From Cellulomonas avistercoris (lineage in GTDB: Bacteria; Actinomycetota; Actinomycetes; Actinomycetales; Cellulomonadaceae): DNA of 64,000 nucleotides. Position 1 is the first letter of the stretch. The number at the start of each line of letters is the position of its first letter. The translations under genes were made by a program, and so were the position numbers. The DNA lies in assembly GCF_014836445.1 (NCBI RefSeq), contig NZ_JACSQV010000011.1, positions 52,149 through 116,148 of the forward strand. The letters are read 5' to 3'. Positions 16,431 to 25,322 of this stretch are shown here, one piece after another. The notes beneath the pieces were generated by a model, which had not been told where the DNA came from, made no database searches, and was given only the letters and a program-made list of their open reading frames with translations.

Positions 16431-17429
16431 TCAGCGGTCGAGGACCCCCGCGAGCCAGCGCAGCTGGGCGTCGAGCTGGAAGCCGCCGCCCCCCTCGTGC
16501 TCGTTGAACTCGTACACCTCGATGGCACGGTCGGGACGCGAGCCCGCGAGCGTGCCGTAGTGGTTGTACGCCGCGAACACGGTGGACGGCGGGCAGATCG
16601 GGTCGCGCAGCGCCACCGAGAACAGCGTCGGCGCCGTCGCGCGGCGCGCGAGGTGGACACCGTCGAGGTACGACAGCGTCCGCAGCGCGGCGGTCTTGTG
16701 GTCGCGGTGCACCGACAGGTACGTGACGAGCTCGTGGTACGGGTCCGCGTCGGTCAGGGCGATCGCGCGCTGGACGTGGCACAGGAACGGCACGTCGGGC
16801 ATGGCCGCCGCGAGGCCGCCGGCCAGCCCGGCGACCGCCAGCGTCATGCCGCCGCCCTGGCTGCCGCCCGTCACCGTGACGCGCGCCGGGTCGACCCCGG
16901 GCAGGGACCGCACGGCCTCGACCGCGCGGACGCCGTCGGTGTAGACGCGCCGGTAGTAGTGCTCGGCGGGGTCGAGGATGCCGCGCGTCAGGAAGCCCGG
17001 GACCTGCGGCCCCGACCCGACCGGGTCCGGCGTCTCGCCGCCGCTCCCCCACCGCGAGCCCTGGCCGCGCGTGTCCATCAGCAGGTGCACGTACCCGGCC
17101 GCGGACCACGCGAGGCGCTCGTGCGGGCGCCCGCGACCCCCGCCGTAGCCGATGAACTCCACGACGGCGGGCAGCGACGACCCGTCCGTGGCCGACCCTG
17201 CCGGCCGCGTCACCCACGCCTTGATCGGGTGCCCGCCGAAGCCGGCGAACGTCACGTCCTCGACGTCGACGAGCGTCAGCCCCGCGTCGTACGGCTCGCG
17301 GCGCACGTCGAGGTCGAACGCCCGCGTCTCGGCGAGCGTCGCGGCCCAGAACTCGTCGAGGTCGGCAGGCTCGTCGAGCTCCGGCAGGTAGCGCTCGAGC
17401 TCGGGCAGGGGCAGGTCGAACAGCGCCAT
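16431..17429 (-). CDS. axe: CE7 acetyl xylan esterase / cephalosporin C deacetylase
   Basis: An alpha/beta hydrolase of carbohydrate esterase family 7 that removes acetyl groups from xylo-oligosaccharides, usually inside the cell. Nucleophile Ser190 is in GGSQGGG, Asp is in LRDPICPP, His in NEHEGGGG, and the oxyanion tyrosine in IGYGGGRG. Length 332 aa is typical. No signal peptide, which supports an intracellular role on imported acetylated oligosaccharides. It is monocistronic. Together with the GH10 xylanase about 21 kb away it fits a xylan-degrading lifestyle. Confidence 0.92.
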   Translation of the reverse strand: MALFDLPLPELERYLPELDEPADLDEFWAATLAETRAFDLDVRREPYDAGLTLVDVEDVTFAGFGGHPIKAWVTRPAGSATDGSSLPAVVEFIGYGGGRGRPHERLAWSAAGYVHLLMDTRGQGSRWGSGGETPDPVGSGPQVPGFLTRGILDPAEHYYRRVYTDGVRAVEAVRSLPGVDPARVTVTGGSQGGGMTLAVAGLAGGLAAAMPDVPFLCHVQRAIALTDADPYHELVTYLSVHRDHKTAALRTLSYLDGVHLARRATAPTLFSVALRDPICPPSTVFAAYNHYGTLAGSRPDRAIEVYEFNEHEGGGGFQLDAQLRWLAGVLDR

Positions 17430-17519
17430 CGCGGTTGGTCCTTTGCGGGTACGGCCCAGGGGTCGGCCGATGCTAACCCGAGCGGCGACGCCTCCCGCGG
17501 GACCGGTCCGGCCCGCACG

Positions 17520-18926
17520 TCAGCGGGCCAGGAAACCCAGCAGGTCGTGGCGCGTCAGGACACCCACGGGGCGCCCGTCGTCGACGACCATGAGGGCGTC
17601 CGACTTCTCGAGCGTCGCCCGCGCGGCCTCGACGGGCTCCCCGACACCGATGAGCGGCAGCGGCGCGGCCATGTGGGCGTCGACGCGGTCGGCGAGCGAC
17701 GCGGCGCCGGAGAAGACCGCGTCGAGCAGCTCGCGCTCGCTCACGGACCCGGCGACCTCGCCGATCATGACGGGCGGCTCGGCACCCACGACGGGCATCT
17801 GCGAGACGCCGTACTCGCGGAGGATCTCGATCGCGTCGCGGACCGTCTCGGTGGGGTGCGTGTGCACGAGCGCCGGCAGGTCGCCGGACTTGCTGCGCAG
17901 CACGTCACCCACGGACGCGCCCTCGCCCGCGGCGAGGAACCCGTACGACCGCATCCAGGAGTCGTTGAAGATCTTGGACAGGTAGCCACGGCCGCCGTCG
18001 GGGAGGATCACGACGTACACCGCGCGGGCGGCCGCGTCGGGGTCGGCGTCCTGCAGCGCACGCGCGTGCCGCAGCGTCGCCTCGACCGCCATGCCGCACG
18101 ACCCGCCGACGAGCAGCCCTTCCTCGCGGGCCAGGCGGCGCGTCATGGCGAACGAGTCGGCGTCGGACACCGCGATGATCTCGTCCGGGACGGCCGGGTC
18201 GTAGGCGCTCGGCCAGAAGTCCTCGCCGACGCCCTCGACCAGGTACGGCCGCCCGTCGCCGCCGGAGTACACCGAGCCGGCCGGGTCCGCCCCGACGACG
18301 ACCACGCGACCGCCCTCCGCCGCGGGGCGGTCGGCCGACGCGTCGTGCAGGTAGCGCCCGGTGCCGGTGATGGTGCCGCCCGTGCCGACGCCCGTCACGA
18401 GGTGCGTGATGCGCCCGTCGGTGTCCGCCCAGATCTCCGGGCCCGTGCTCGCGTAGTGGCTGGCCGGGCCGTTGGCGTTGGCGTACTGGTTGGGCTTCCA
18501 GGCGCCCGGCGTCTCGCGCGTGATGCGGTCGGACACCGAGTAGTAGGAGTCCGGGTGGTCGGGGGGCACCGCGGTCGGCGTCACGACGACCTCGGCGCCG
18601 TACGCGCGCAGCACGTCGCGCTTGTCCTGGCTGACCTTGTCCGGGCACACGAAGATGCAGCGGTAGCCCTTGCGCTGCGCGACGAGCGCCAGGCCGACGC
18701 CGGTGTTGCCGGACGTCGGCTCGACGATGGTGCCGCCCGGCTGCAGCTCGCCCGACGCCTCCGCGGCCTCGATCATCCGCAGGGCGATGCGGTCCTTCAC
18801 GGACCCGCCGGGGTTGAGGTACTCCACCTTCGCCAGGACGGTGGCCGTCAGGCCGGCGGTGACGGACGTGAGCCGGACGAGCGGGGTGCCGCCGACGAGC
18901 TCGGAGATGTGCTGGGCGTACTTCAC
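17520..18926 (-). CDS. cbs: Cystathionine beta-synthase with two CBS domains
   Basis: A PLP enzyme condensing serine (or O-acetylserine) with homocysteine to cystathionine, the reverse-transsulfuration entry. Residues about 1-320 are the fold II catalytic domain with NPGGSVKDRIA (PLP lysine), EPTSGNTG, and the GTGGTITG phosphate loop. Residues about 335-468 hold paired CBS modules ending in GVLTRHDLLGFLA. There is no N-terminal haem domain. Length is 468 aa. Monocistronic. The partner step (MetB) is encoded at 7.7-8.9 kb. Confidence 0.92.
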   Translation of the reverse strand: MKYAQHISELVGGTPLVRLTSVTAGLTATVLAKVEYLNPGGSVKDRIALRMIEAAEASGELQPGGTIVEPTSGNTGVGLALVAQRKGYRCIFVCPDKVSQDKRDVLRAYGAEVVVTPTAVPPDHPDSYYSVSDRITRETPGAWKPNQYANANGPASHYASTGPEIWADTDGRITHLVTGVGTGGTITGTGRYLHDASADRPAAEGGRVVVVGADPAGSVYSGGDGRPYLVEGVGEDFWPSAYDPAVPDEIIAVSDADSFAMTRRLAREEGLLVGGSCGMAVEATLRHARALQDADPDAAARAVYVVILPDGGRGYLSKIFNDSWMRSYGFLAAGEGASVGDVLRSKSGDLPALVHTHPTETVRDAIEILREYGVSQMPVVGAEPPVMIGEVAGSVSERELLDAVFSGAASLADRVDAHMAAPLPLIGVGEPVEAARATLEKSDALMVVDDGRPVGVLTRHDLLGFLAR

Positions 18927-18968
18927 GCCCCGATCCTCTCATCCGTCCGCGGCCCGGCCCCGGACGCG

Positions 18969-19004
18969 CGAGAGCCCCGCCGACCGGGGTCGACGGGGCT
19001 CTCG
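18969..19004. terminator. Hairpin after the Bax-inhibitor-like gene
   Basis: CGAGAGCCCCG (18969-18979) and CGGGGCTCTCG (18994-19004) form an 11-bp stem just past the minus-strand stop at 19022, a convincing terminator. Confidence 0.65.
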
Positions 19005-19021
19005 TCAGGCTGCGGTGCCGG

Positions 19022-19852
19022 TCAGTCGCCGCGCAGGATCGCGAGGAGACGCAGCAGCTCGAGGTACAGCCACACCAGGGTGACGATGAGGCCGAAGGCC
19101 GCCGCCCACGCGAACTTCGCGGGCACGCCCTGGTCGACGCCGCGCTTGATCGAGTCGAAGTCCATGATGAGGCTCGCCGCGGCGAGACCCACGGCCAGGA
19201 GGCCGATCCCGATACCGAGCCAGCCGGACCGCAGCGGGCCGTAGTCCCCGCCGCCGACGCCGAACAGCATGAGGCCGAGGTTGACGAGCGAGTACACGAG
19301 GTACCCGGCCATGCCGATGAGGACCGCCCGCTGGAACTTGGGCGTGACCCGGACCTTGCCCGAGCGGAACAGCACCAGCGAGACGGCGAACACCGACAGC
19401 GTGGCGAGCACGGCCTGCCCGACGATGCCGTCGAAGGCCGACTCGTAGAACGCGCTGATGCCGCCGAGGAACACGCCCTGGGCAACCGTGTACAGCGTGA
19501 TGAGGACCGGGCTCGGCTCCTTCTTGAACGCGTTGACCAGGCCCAGGACCAGGCCGACGATCGCGCCGGCGATCCACAGGCCGGGCGCGATCATCCACGT
19601 CGCCGCTGCCACGACCACGAGCAGCGCGAGCAGCCCGCCGGTCTTGACGATGACGTCGTCGTAGGTCAGGCGGCCCGTCTCACGCGGGGTGGCGGGCGGC
19701 GCGTCGTACATCTGCTCGAGGCTCGCGGCGTCAGCGACCTGCGCGCCGGGCGTGCCCCAGGCGGGACCCTGCGTGACGGTCTGCTGACCGCCGCGGCGCT
19801 GCTGGCGCGGGTCACCGAAGACGGGACTGTTGTTGAAGACGGGATTGGTCAT
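19022..19852 (-). CDS. Bax inhibitor-1/YccA family membrane protein
   Basis: A 276-aa protein with a hydrophilic, Gln/Pro-rich N-terminal tail of about 75 residues followed by seven transmembrane segments. The last carries WLYLELLRLLAIL, close to the family's C-terminal LYLDI/LxLL pattern. Conserved MDFDSIKRGV lies in the second-last loop. BI-1 proteins are thought to be membrane channels or protease modulators, often calcium-related, with the role unproven in actinobacteria. The ATG at 19852 is the only good start. A 19-nt near-palindrome lies 35-53 nt upstream. Confidence 0.88.
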   Translation of the reverse strand: MTNPVFNNSPVFGDPRQQRRGGQQTVTQGPAWGTPGAQVADAASLEQMYDAPPATPRETGRLTYDDVIVKTGGLLALLVVVAAATWMIAPGLWIAGAIVGLVLGLVNAFKKEPSPVLITLYTVAQGVFLGGISAFYESAFDGIVGQAVLATLSVFAVSLVLFRSGKVRVTPKFQRAVLIGMAGYLVYSLVNLGLMLFGVGGGDYGPLRSGWLGIGIGLLAVGLAAASLIMDFDSIKRGVDQGVPAKFAWAAAFGLIVTLVWLYLELLRLLAILRGD

Positions 19853-19886
19853 GCGGGGCACCTCTGGTCGTGGCCGGCCGGGGATG

Positions 19887-19912
19887 TTTCTGTCGACGAC
19901 AGGAACAACGTA
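19887..19912 (-). promoter_or_regulatory. Operator-like palindrome and -10 upstream of the Bax-inhibitor-like gene
   Basis: TTTCTGTCGACGACAGGAA (19887-19905) is palindromic around a central A with one mismatch. A TACGTT -10 candidate on the minus strand (19907-19912) places the start of transcription at or just inside it, where a repressor would block initiation. It could alternatively be a 5' hairpin. Confidence 0.4.
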
Positions 19913-20098
19913 GTGGGTGGCCCGGACGTTCCCCCGTCCGGGAGCCCCCGGATCCTGCTGCCGACGCCCTCGTCCTTGCGGATGAGGGCCCGGGCACACG
20001 GATCGGTCGCGGGAGGGTGCCGCGGCGGGCGCGGCAGGAATAGCGTCGTCACCTGTGAGCACAGCGACGCGAACCACCACGCGAACCCAGGGGACCCG

Positions 20099-21049
20099 AT
20101 GATCGAGGCGCACGGACTGACCAAGAGGTACGGCAGCAAGACCGCCGTCGACGGCATCGACTTCACGGTGCGACCCGGACGTGTCACCGGCTTCCTCGGA
20201 CCCAACGGCGCCGGCAAGTCGACGACCATGCGCATGATCGTCGGGCTCGACCACCCGACCGCCGGCACCGTGACGGTGCAGGGCCGGCCGTACGCGAAGC
20301 TGCGCTCGCCGCTCACCGAGGTGGGCGCGCTGCTCGAGGCCAAGGCCGTGCACCCCGGGCGGTCGGCGCGTCAGCACCTGCGGGCGCTCGCCGCGACGCA
20401 CGGGATCGGCGACAAGCGCGTCGACCAGGTGATCGAGATGGCCGGGCTGGGCGCGGTCGCGTCCAAGCGCGTCAAGGGCTTCTCGCTCGGCATGGGGCAG
20501 CGCCTGGGCATCGCCGCGGCGCTGCTCGGCGACCCGCACACGCTGATCCTCGACGAGCCCGTCAACGGGCTCGACCCCGAGGGCGTCGCGTGGGTGCGCG
20601 GCCTGGCCAAGCACCTCGCGGCCGAGGGCCGCACTGTGTTCCTCTCCTCGCACCTCATGAGCGAGGTCGCGGTGACCGCCGACGACCTGCTCGTCATCGG
20701 CCGCGGCCGGATCGTCGCGCAGGGCCCCGTCGACGAGGTCATCTCCCGCGCGACGAGCACGACGGTGCGCGTCCGCAGCCCCCACGCGACCGAGCTCGCC
20801 GCGGCCCTGTCCGGACCGCGCGCGACCATCGACGCGATCGAGCCCGGCCTGATCGAGGTGCGCGGGCCGTCCGCCGCCGAGATCGGTGAGCTCGCCGCCG
20901 CGTCGCGGTACGTCCTGCACGAGCTCACACCCGTCAGCGGCTCGCTCGAGCAGGCGTACATGAGCCTGACGGCCGACGCGGTCGAGTACCACTCGGGCAT
21001 CGACGCCACACCCACCGCCCCCACGACCGAGCCGGAGGCGCAGCGATGA
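20099..21049 (+). CDS. ABC transporter ATP-binding protein
   Basis: A 316-aa ATPase of the CcmA/NatA-like (ABC-2 type) class. Walker A GPNGAGKST near residue 38, signature FSLGMGQRLGIA, Walker B LILDEPVNGLDPEG and the H-loop SSHLMSE are all intact. A C-terminal extension of about 90 residues after residue 215 is typical of exporters of this group. The ATG at 20099 overlaps nothing upstream and its stop overlaps the permease start (ATGA at 21046), so the two form one operon. Substrate unknown; relatives export lipids, peptides or antibiotics. Confidence 0.93.
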   Translation: MIEAHGLTKRYGSKTAVDGIDFTVRPGRVTGFLGPNGAGKSTTMRMIVGLDHPTAGTVTVQGRPYAKLRSPLTEVGALLEAKAVHPGRSARQHLRALAATHGIGDKRVDQVIEMAGLGAVASKRVKGFSLGMGQRLGIAAALLGDPHTLILDEPVNGLDPEGVAWVRGLAKHLAAEGRTVFLSSHLMSEVAVTADDLLVIGRGRIVAQGPVDEVISRATSTTVRVRSPHATELAAALSGPRATIDAIEPGLIEVRGPSAAEIGELAAASRYVLHELTPVSGSLEQAYMSLTADAVEYHSGIDATPTAPTTEPEAQR

Positions 21050-21906
21050 GCACCGCGACCACTCCCCGCACCTCGCACGCCCAGCACTCCGCGCCCGCGG
21101 GCACGGCACGCCTCTCGGCGTGGCACGTGCTGCGCTCCGAGTGGATCAAGCTCTGGAGCCTGCGCTCGACGCTCTGGACGGTCGGCCTCACCGTCGCCGT
21201 CCTGGTGCTGCTCGCCTGGGCGATGGCCGCGGGTGCCGCGAGCTTCGGCGACCTGTCGGACGCGCCGGGCAGCGCGACGACCGTCTACACGGTCCTCGCG
21301 CCGGGGCAGATCTTCGGCTCGCTCGTGCTGGTCGTGCTCGCCGCGCTGACGGTGACCGGTGAGTACGGCACGGGTCAGGTCCGTTCCACGTTCACGGCCG
21401 TCCCGGCCCGGCTGCCCGTGCTGTGGGCCAAGGGCGCGGTCGTCGCGCTGGTGGCCTTCGTGACCGCGGCCGTCGGCACGGCCCTGTCCCTGGCGCTGGC
21501 CGGCGCGATCGTGCCCGAGATGCGGCCCGACTGGTCCGACCCCGAGATGCTGCGCATCGTGCTCGGCACCCCGCTGTACATCACGACGGTCGCGCTGCTC
21601 GGCTACGCGCTCGGCGCCCTCATGCGCAACACGGCGGCGACCATCGCGACGGTCATCGGCTTCGTGCTCGTCGTCGAGAGCGTCCTCAACCTCATCTCGT
21701 GGAAGCCGCTCGAGTACGTCCGGCCGTTCCTGCCGTCGTCGGCCGGGGCCCGCGTCGCGACGCCCCAGGAGTTCCTCGAGATGACGAACCAGATGGCGAC
21801 GCAGGCCGTCGACCTGTCCCCGTGGGCCGGGTACGCCGTGCTCGTCGGCTGGGTCGTCGCCATCCTCGCCGCCGCCGTGGTGCGGCTGCGCACGCGCGAC
21901 GTCTGA
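21046..21906 (+). CDS. ABC-2 type permease
   Basis: A 286-aa membrane subunit with about six transmembrane helices. It begins with a cytosolic segment (LRSEWIKLWSLRSTLWT) typical of ABC-2 permeases in actinobacteria, has the conserved EYGTGQVRSTFTAVP motif after the second helix, and GYALGALMRNTAATI later. The start overlaps the ATPase stop by 4 bp, indicating stoichiometric co-translation. It would form a 2+2 exporter with the preceding gene. Followed by a very strong bidirectional hairpin. Confidence 0.9.
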   Translation: MSTATTPRTSHAQHSAPAGTARLSAWHVLRSEWIKLWSLRSTLWTVGLTVAVLVLLAWAMAAGAASFGDLSDAPGSATTVYTVLAPGQIFGSLVLVVLAALTVTGEYGTGQVRSTFTAVPARLPVLWAKGAVVALVAFVTAAVGTALSLALAGAIVPEMRPDWSDPEMLRIVLGTPLYITTVALLGYALGALMRNTAATIATVIGFVLVVESVLNLISWKPLEYVRPFLPSSAGARVATPQEFLEMTNQMATQAVDLSPWAGYAVLVGWVVAILAAAVVRLRTRDV

Positions 21907-21916
21907 CCACCGCGCG

Positions 21917-21965
21917 GACGACGGCCCACCACCGCCCTGGAGGGGGACGGTGGTGGGCCGTCGTC
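21917..21965. terminator. Bidirectional terminator between ABC operon and RND gene
   Basis: GACGACGGCCCACCACCG (21917-21934) and CGGTGGTGGGCCGTCGTC (21948-21965) give a perfect 18-bp stem with a 13-nt loop between convergent genes. Confidence 0.8.
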
Positions 21966-21982
21966 GTGCGTGCCGCCGGCGG

Positions 21983-24900
21983 CTACTCCGCGCGGGCGGT
22001 GGTCGAGGCCGCCCGACGCTCCGCGCGCCGTGCGGCGCCACGCTCCCGACGCCGCTCGACGAGCGTGTAGAGCACCGGCACGAGCACCAGGGTCAGCAGC
22101 GTCGAGGTGAACAGGCCGCCGATGACGACGATCGCCAGCGGCTGCGAGATGAACACCCCGCCGCCGGTGAGCCCGAACGCCATGGGCACGAGCGCGAAGA
22201 TCGTCGCCGCGGCCGTCATGAGGATGGGCCGCAGCCGCTTGCGCGACCCCTCGGTGACGGCGTCGTCGATGCCACGACCGCGCTCGCGGTACTGGTTGAT
22301 CAGGTCGACCAGCACGATCGCGTTCGTCACGACGACGCCGATGAGCATCAGCACACCGATCAGCGCGGGCACGCCCAGCGGCGTCCCGGTGAGCAGCAGG
22401 CCGAGCAGCGCACCGGTCGCCGCGAACGGCACCGACACCATGAGGATCAGCGGCTGCAGCAGCGACCGGAACGTCGCGACCATGACGACGTAGACGATCG
22501 CGAGAGCGACGAGCAGCGCGAGCCCGAGGTCCGCGAACGCGTCCTCCTGGTCCGCCGCGACGCCGCCGAGCTCGACGCTCGCGCCGGCCGGCACGTCGAC
22601 GTCCTCCAGCGCGGTCCGCATCCGCTCCGTGAGCCCGCCCAGGTCCTGGTCGGCCGGCGTGGCGGAGACGGTCGCGGCGCGCTTGCCGTCGATGCGGGTC
22701 GTCGAGACCGGCACCTCGACCTGCTCGACGCTCGCGACGGACGTCAGCGGGACGATGCCGGTGGCCGTGGGCAGCACGAGCTGCTCGACCTCCGCCACGC
22801 TCGCCGGTGCGGGGACCGTCACCACGGTGACGTCCACGGGCCCGGCACCGAGGTCGACCGTGCCGATCGGCTGCGGGCTCATGAGACCGGCGACCGTGCC
22901 CACGACCGCGGTCTCGGTCAGCCCGACGGCTGCCGCGGCCTCGCGGTCGACCGTGACGCGCACGGTCGGCTGGTCCGCGGACAGGTCGTTGGTGACGTCC
23001 GTGGTGCCCTCGACCCCCGCGACGACGTCGCGCACCTGCGCGGCGAGCCGCTCCAGCTCGTCGGGGTCGTCGGCCTGCACCACGACGTCGACGGTCGACG
23101 ACCCGAACGCGGCGTCGGCGCCGGCCACGACGACGTCGCCGTGCCCGTCACTGCCCGACAGGTCGGCGACGGCCTCGCGCACGTCGTCGGCGACCGCGGT
23201 GTTGTCGGAGTCCGCGGTGAGCGTCAGCGCGAAGGACGCGCGCGGCGCACCGCCGCCGCCGAACACGGCCTCGATGCCGCCGGCCGAGCCGACCGTGGTC
23301 TGCACGGTCTGCACGCCCTCGACGCCCAGCAGGACCTCCTCGATCTCCTGCGCCGCGGCGTCCTGCGCCTCGAGCGAGGTGGCCGGCGGGAACGTCTCGG
23401 TGACGGTGAGCGTGTTCTGACCGGCGTCGCCCAGGAAGTTGGTCTCCAGGCGCGTGGCCAGGCCGAGCGTCCCGGCGAAGACCACGACGGCCGCGAGCAG
23501 CGTGACCACGGGGTGCGCGATCGCGCCGCGCAGCGTGGCCAGGTACGACCGCTGCATCCAGGAACGACGCTCCTTGGCCTCCGCGGCGGCGCGCACGTCG
23601 TCCGCACCGGCCCCCTCGACCGCGTCCGCCTTGACGAACCAGTACGCCAGGACGGGCACGATCGTCAGCGAGACCAGCAGGGACGCGACCAGCGCGATCG
23701 CGGTGGTGAAGGCGAACGGCCGGAACAGCTCGCCGACCATCCCGCCGACCAGCCCGATCGGCACGAACACCGCGGCGGTCGCGATGGTCGAGGCCGTGAT
23801 CGCGCCCGCCACCTCGCGCACCGCGGTGACGATCGCGTCGCGCTTGCCCTCGCCGTACGACAGGTGCCGCTTGATGTTCTCGATGACGACGATCGAGTCG
23901 TCGACGACGCGGCCGATCGCGATGGTCATCGCGCCGAGCGTGAGGATGTTGAGCGAGTACCCGGCGACCTGCAGGCCGATGAACGTCACCAGCAGCGACA
24001 GCGGGATCGAGATGGCCGAGACCAGGGTCGAGCGGATCGAGCCCAGGAACAGCAGGATGACGACGACCGCGAACAGCAGGCCGAGGCCGCCCTCGGTGGC
24101 CAGACCCTCGATGGACTCCTCGATGAACGGCGCCTGGTCGAACACCACGGCGACGTCGACGTCGCCACCGACCTGCTCGCGCAGCTCGTCCACCGCGTCC
24201 TGCGCGCCGTGCGACACGTCGACGGTGTTGCCGGCGGGGGTCTTGGTGAGGGAGACGGCCAGGGCCGGCTCCCCGTCCAGGCGCGACAGGCTGGACGCGG
24301 GCACCGGCGCGACGACGACCTCGGCGACCTCGGCGAGCGTGACGGCCTGGCCGGTCGCCGAGCCGAGCAGCGGGAGCGCACGCAGGTCGTCGACCGAGGT
24401 GATCGGCGAGCCCGCCTGGACCGACAGGGTGAGGTCGTCCTCGTCGACCGTGCCCGTGGGCAGCACGACCCCGTTGTCCTGCAGGATCGTCTGCACGGCC
24501 GCGGGCGACAGGCCCTCCGCGGTGAGCGCGGGCAGGTCGAGCGTGATCGTGACGGCCTGCTCGGCGACGCCCGTGACGGCGACCTCGCGCACGCCGTCGA
24601 CCTGCTCGAGGCGCGGCACCACGACGTCCTCGACGACCCGGGCCAGCGCGGCCTGCGGGTCCTCGCCGTCGCGCACGTCGTCCGGGGTGCCGGCGACCGC
24701 GAGCTGCACGACGGGCAGGTCGTCGATCGACCCGGTCACCACCATCGGGTCGACGCCCTCGGGCAGCGCCGAGCGGATGCGGTCGACGGCCTGCTGGATG
24801 TCCTGGGCGCGCGCGTCGACGTCGACGCCGTACGTCAGCTGCACCGTCGTCGTCGAGACCGACGTGGCGGACGTGGAGGTCACGGACTCGACGTCCGCGA

Positions 24901-25123
24901 CGGCGGAGACCGCCTGCTCGATGGGTTCGGTGAGCTGCTGCTCGACGAGCTCCGGCGAGGACCCCGGGTCGACGGCGACGACGACCGCCGTGGGGATCTG
25001 CAGCGACGGGATGAGCTCCTGCTTGAGGGAGCCGAGGCTGAACCAGCCGAAGACCGCGATCGCGATCGTCACGAGCGCGACGACCGAGCGGTTGGCCAGC
25101 GAGAGCCGGGCGAGGCGGGACAC
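21983..25123 (-). CDS. RND (AcrB/SwrC-like) efflux transporter
   Basis: A 1046-aa inner-membrane pump of the HAE1-type RND family: a transmembrane helix near residue 10-30, a first large extracytoplasmic domain, helices 2-6, a second large domain (about 560-835), then helices 8-12. The proton-relay helix 4 motif VVDDSIVVIENI keeps both aspartates. In helix 10 the lysine of AcrB is replaced by Thr (GVVVTNAIVL), as I recall for SwrC-like Gram-positive members. The GTG at 25123 has GGAGGA about 6 nt upstream. No membrane-fusion or outer-membrane partner is adjacent, expected for a monoderm. Substrates unknown. The last 30 residues are Arg/Ala-rich and cytosolic. Confidence 0.92.
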   Translation of the reverse strand: MSRLARLSLANRSVVALVTIAIAVFGWFSLGSLKQELIPSLQIPTAVVVAVDPGSSPELVEQQLTEPIEQAVSAVADVESVTSTSATSVSTTTVQLTYGVDVDARAQDIQQAVDRIRSALPEGVDPMVVTGSIDDLPVVQLAVAGTPDDVRDGEDPQAALARVVEDVVVPRLEQVDGVREVAVTGVAEQAVTITLDLPALTAEGLSPAAVQTILQDNGVVLPTGTVDEDDLTLSVQAGSPITSVDDLRALPLLGSATGQAVTLAEVAEVVVAPVPASSLSRLDGEPALAVSLTKTPAGNTVDVSHGAQDAVDELREQVGGDVDVAVVFDQAPFIEESIEGLATEGGLGLLFAVVVILLFLGSIRSTLVSAISIPLSLLVTFIGLQVAGYSLNILTLGAMTIAIGRVVDDSIVVIENIKRHLSYGEGKRDAIVTAVREVAGAITASTIATAAVFVPIGLVGGMVGELFRPFAFTTAIALVASLLVSLTIVPVLAYWFVKADAVEGAGADDVRAAAEAKERRSWMQRSYLATLRGAIAHPVVTLLAAVVVFAGTLGLATRLETNFLGDAGQNTLTVTETFPPATSLEAQDAAAQEIEEVLLGVEGVQTVQTTVGSAGGIEAVFGGGGAPRASFALTLTADSDNTAVADDVREAVADLSGSDGHGDVVVAGADAAFGSSTVDVVVQADDPDELERLAAQVRDVVAGVEGTTDVTNDLSADQPTVRVTVDREAAAAVGLTETAVVGTVAGLMSPQPIGTVDLGAGPVDVTVVTVPAPASVAEVEQLVLPTATGIVPLTSVASVEQVEVPVSTTRIDGKRAATVSATPADQDLGGLTERMRTALEDVDVPAGASVELGGVAADQEDAFADLGLALLVALAIVYVVMVATFRSLLQPLILMVSVPFAATGALLGLLLTGTPLGVPALIGVLMLIGVVVTNAIVLVDLINQYRERGRGIDDAVTEGSRKRLRPILMTAAATIFALVPMAFGLTGGGVFISQPLAIVVIGGLFTSTLLTLVLVPVLYTLVERRRERGAARRAERRAASTTARAE

Positions 25124-25303
25124 GGGTTCCTCCGAGGGGCGGGGCGGTCGTGACGGGGCGGGACGGGTCCGCGTCGTCGCGGCGTAGGGCGACAGTACGT
25201 GCGGGTCCGGGGACCGGCACCCGCCAGCCCAACGGATGCCGGGTTCACGGTGTTTCCCGGCTCGGACGTGGGCCGGGTCACTCCCGCGGCTCGTGACGGG
25301 GCC

Positions 25304-25322
25304 CGAGGTTAGGCTCGCCTGA
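25304..25322 (+). promoter_or_regulatory. Iron box (DtxR/IdeR-type) over the -10 and start of the SIP gene
   Basis: CGAGGTTAGGCTCGCCTGA matches 14 of 19 positions of the DtxR/IdeR consensus TTAGGTTAGGCTAACCTAA by direct comparison. It contains TAGGCT (25310-25315), a good -10, and ends at the A of the ATG, so the mRNA is probably leaderless and repressed when iron is replete. Confidence 0.7.

Noticed and set aside
14860..17429. Fusion of transglutaminase, FKBP and esterase suggested by one continuous open frame
   Set aside because: Each has its own start with a ribosome binding site and its own stop. The apparent continuity is an in-frame readthrough of intergenic DNA lacking stops.
18927..19021. 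SAM or other riboswitch linked to sulfur-metabolism genes (also checked before metB)
   Set aside because: The spaces before cbs and metB are too short or lack conserved stem patterns, and metB appears leaderless. Only a terminator hairpin is seen.
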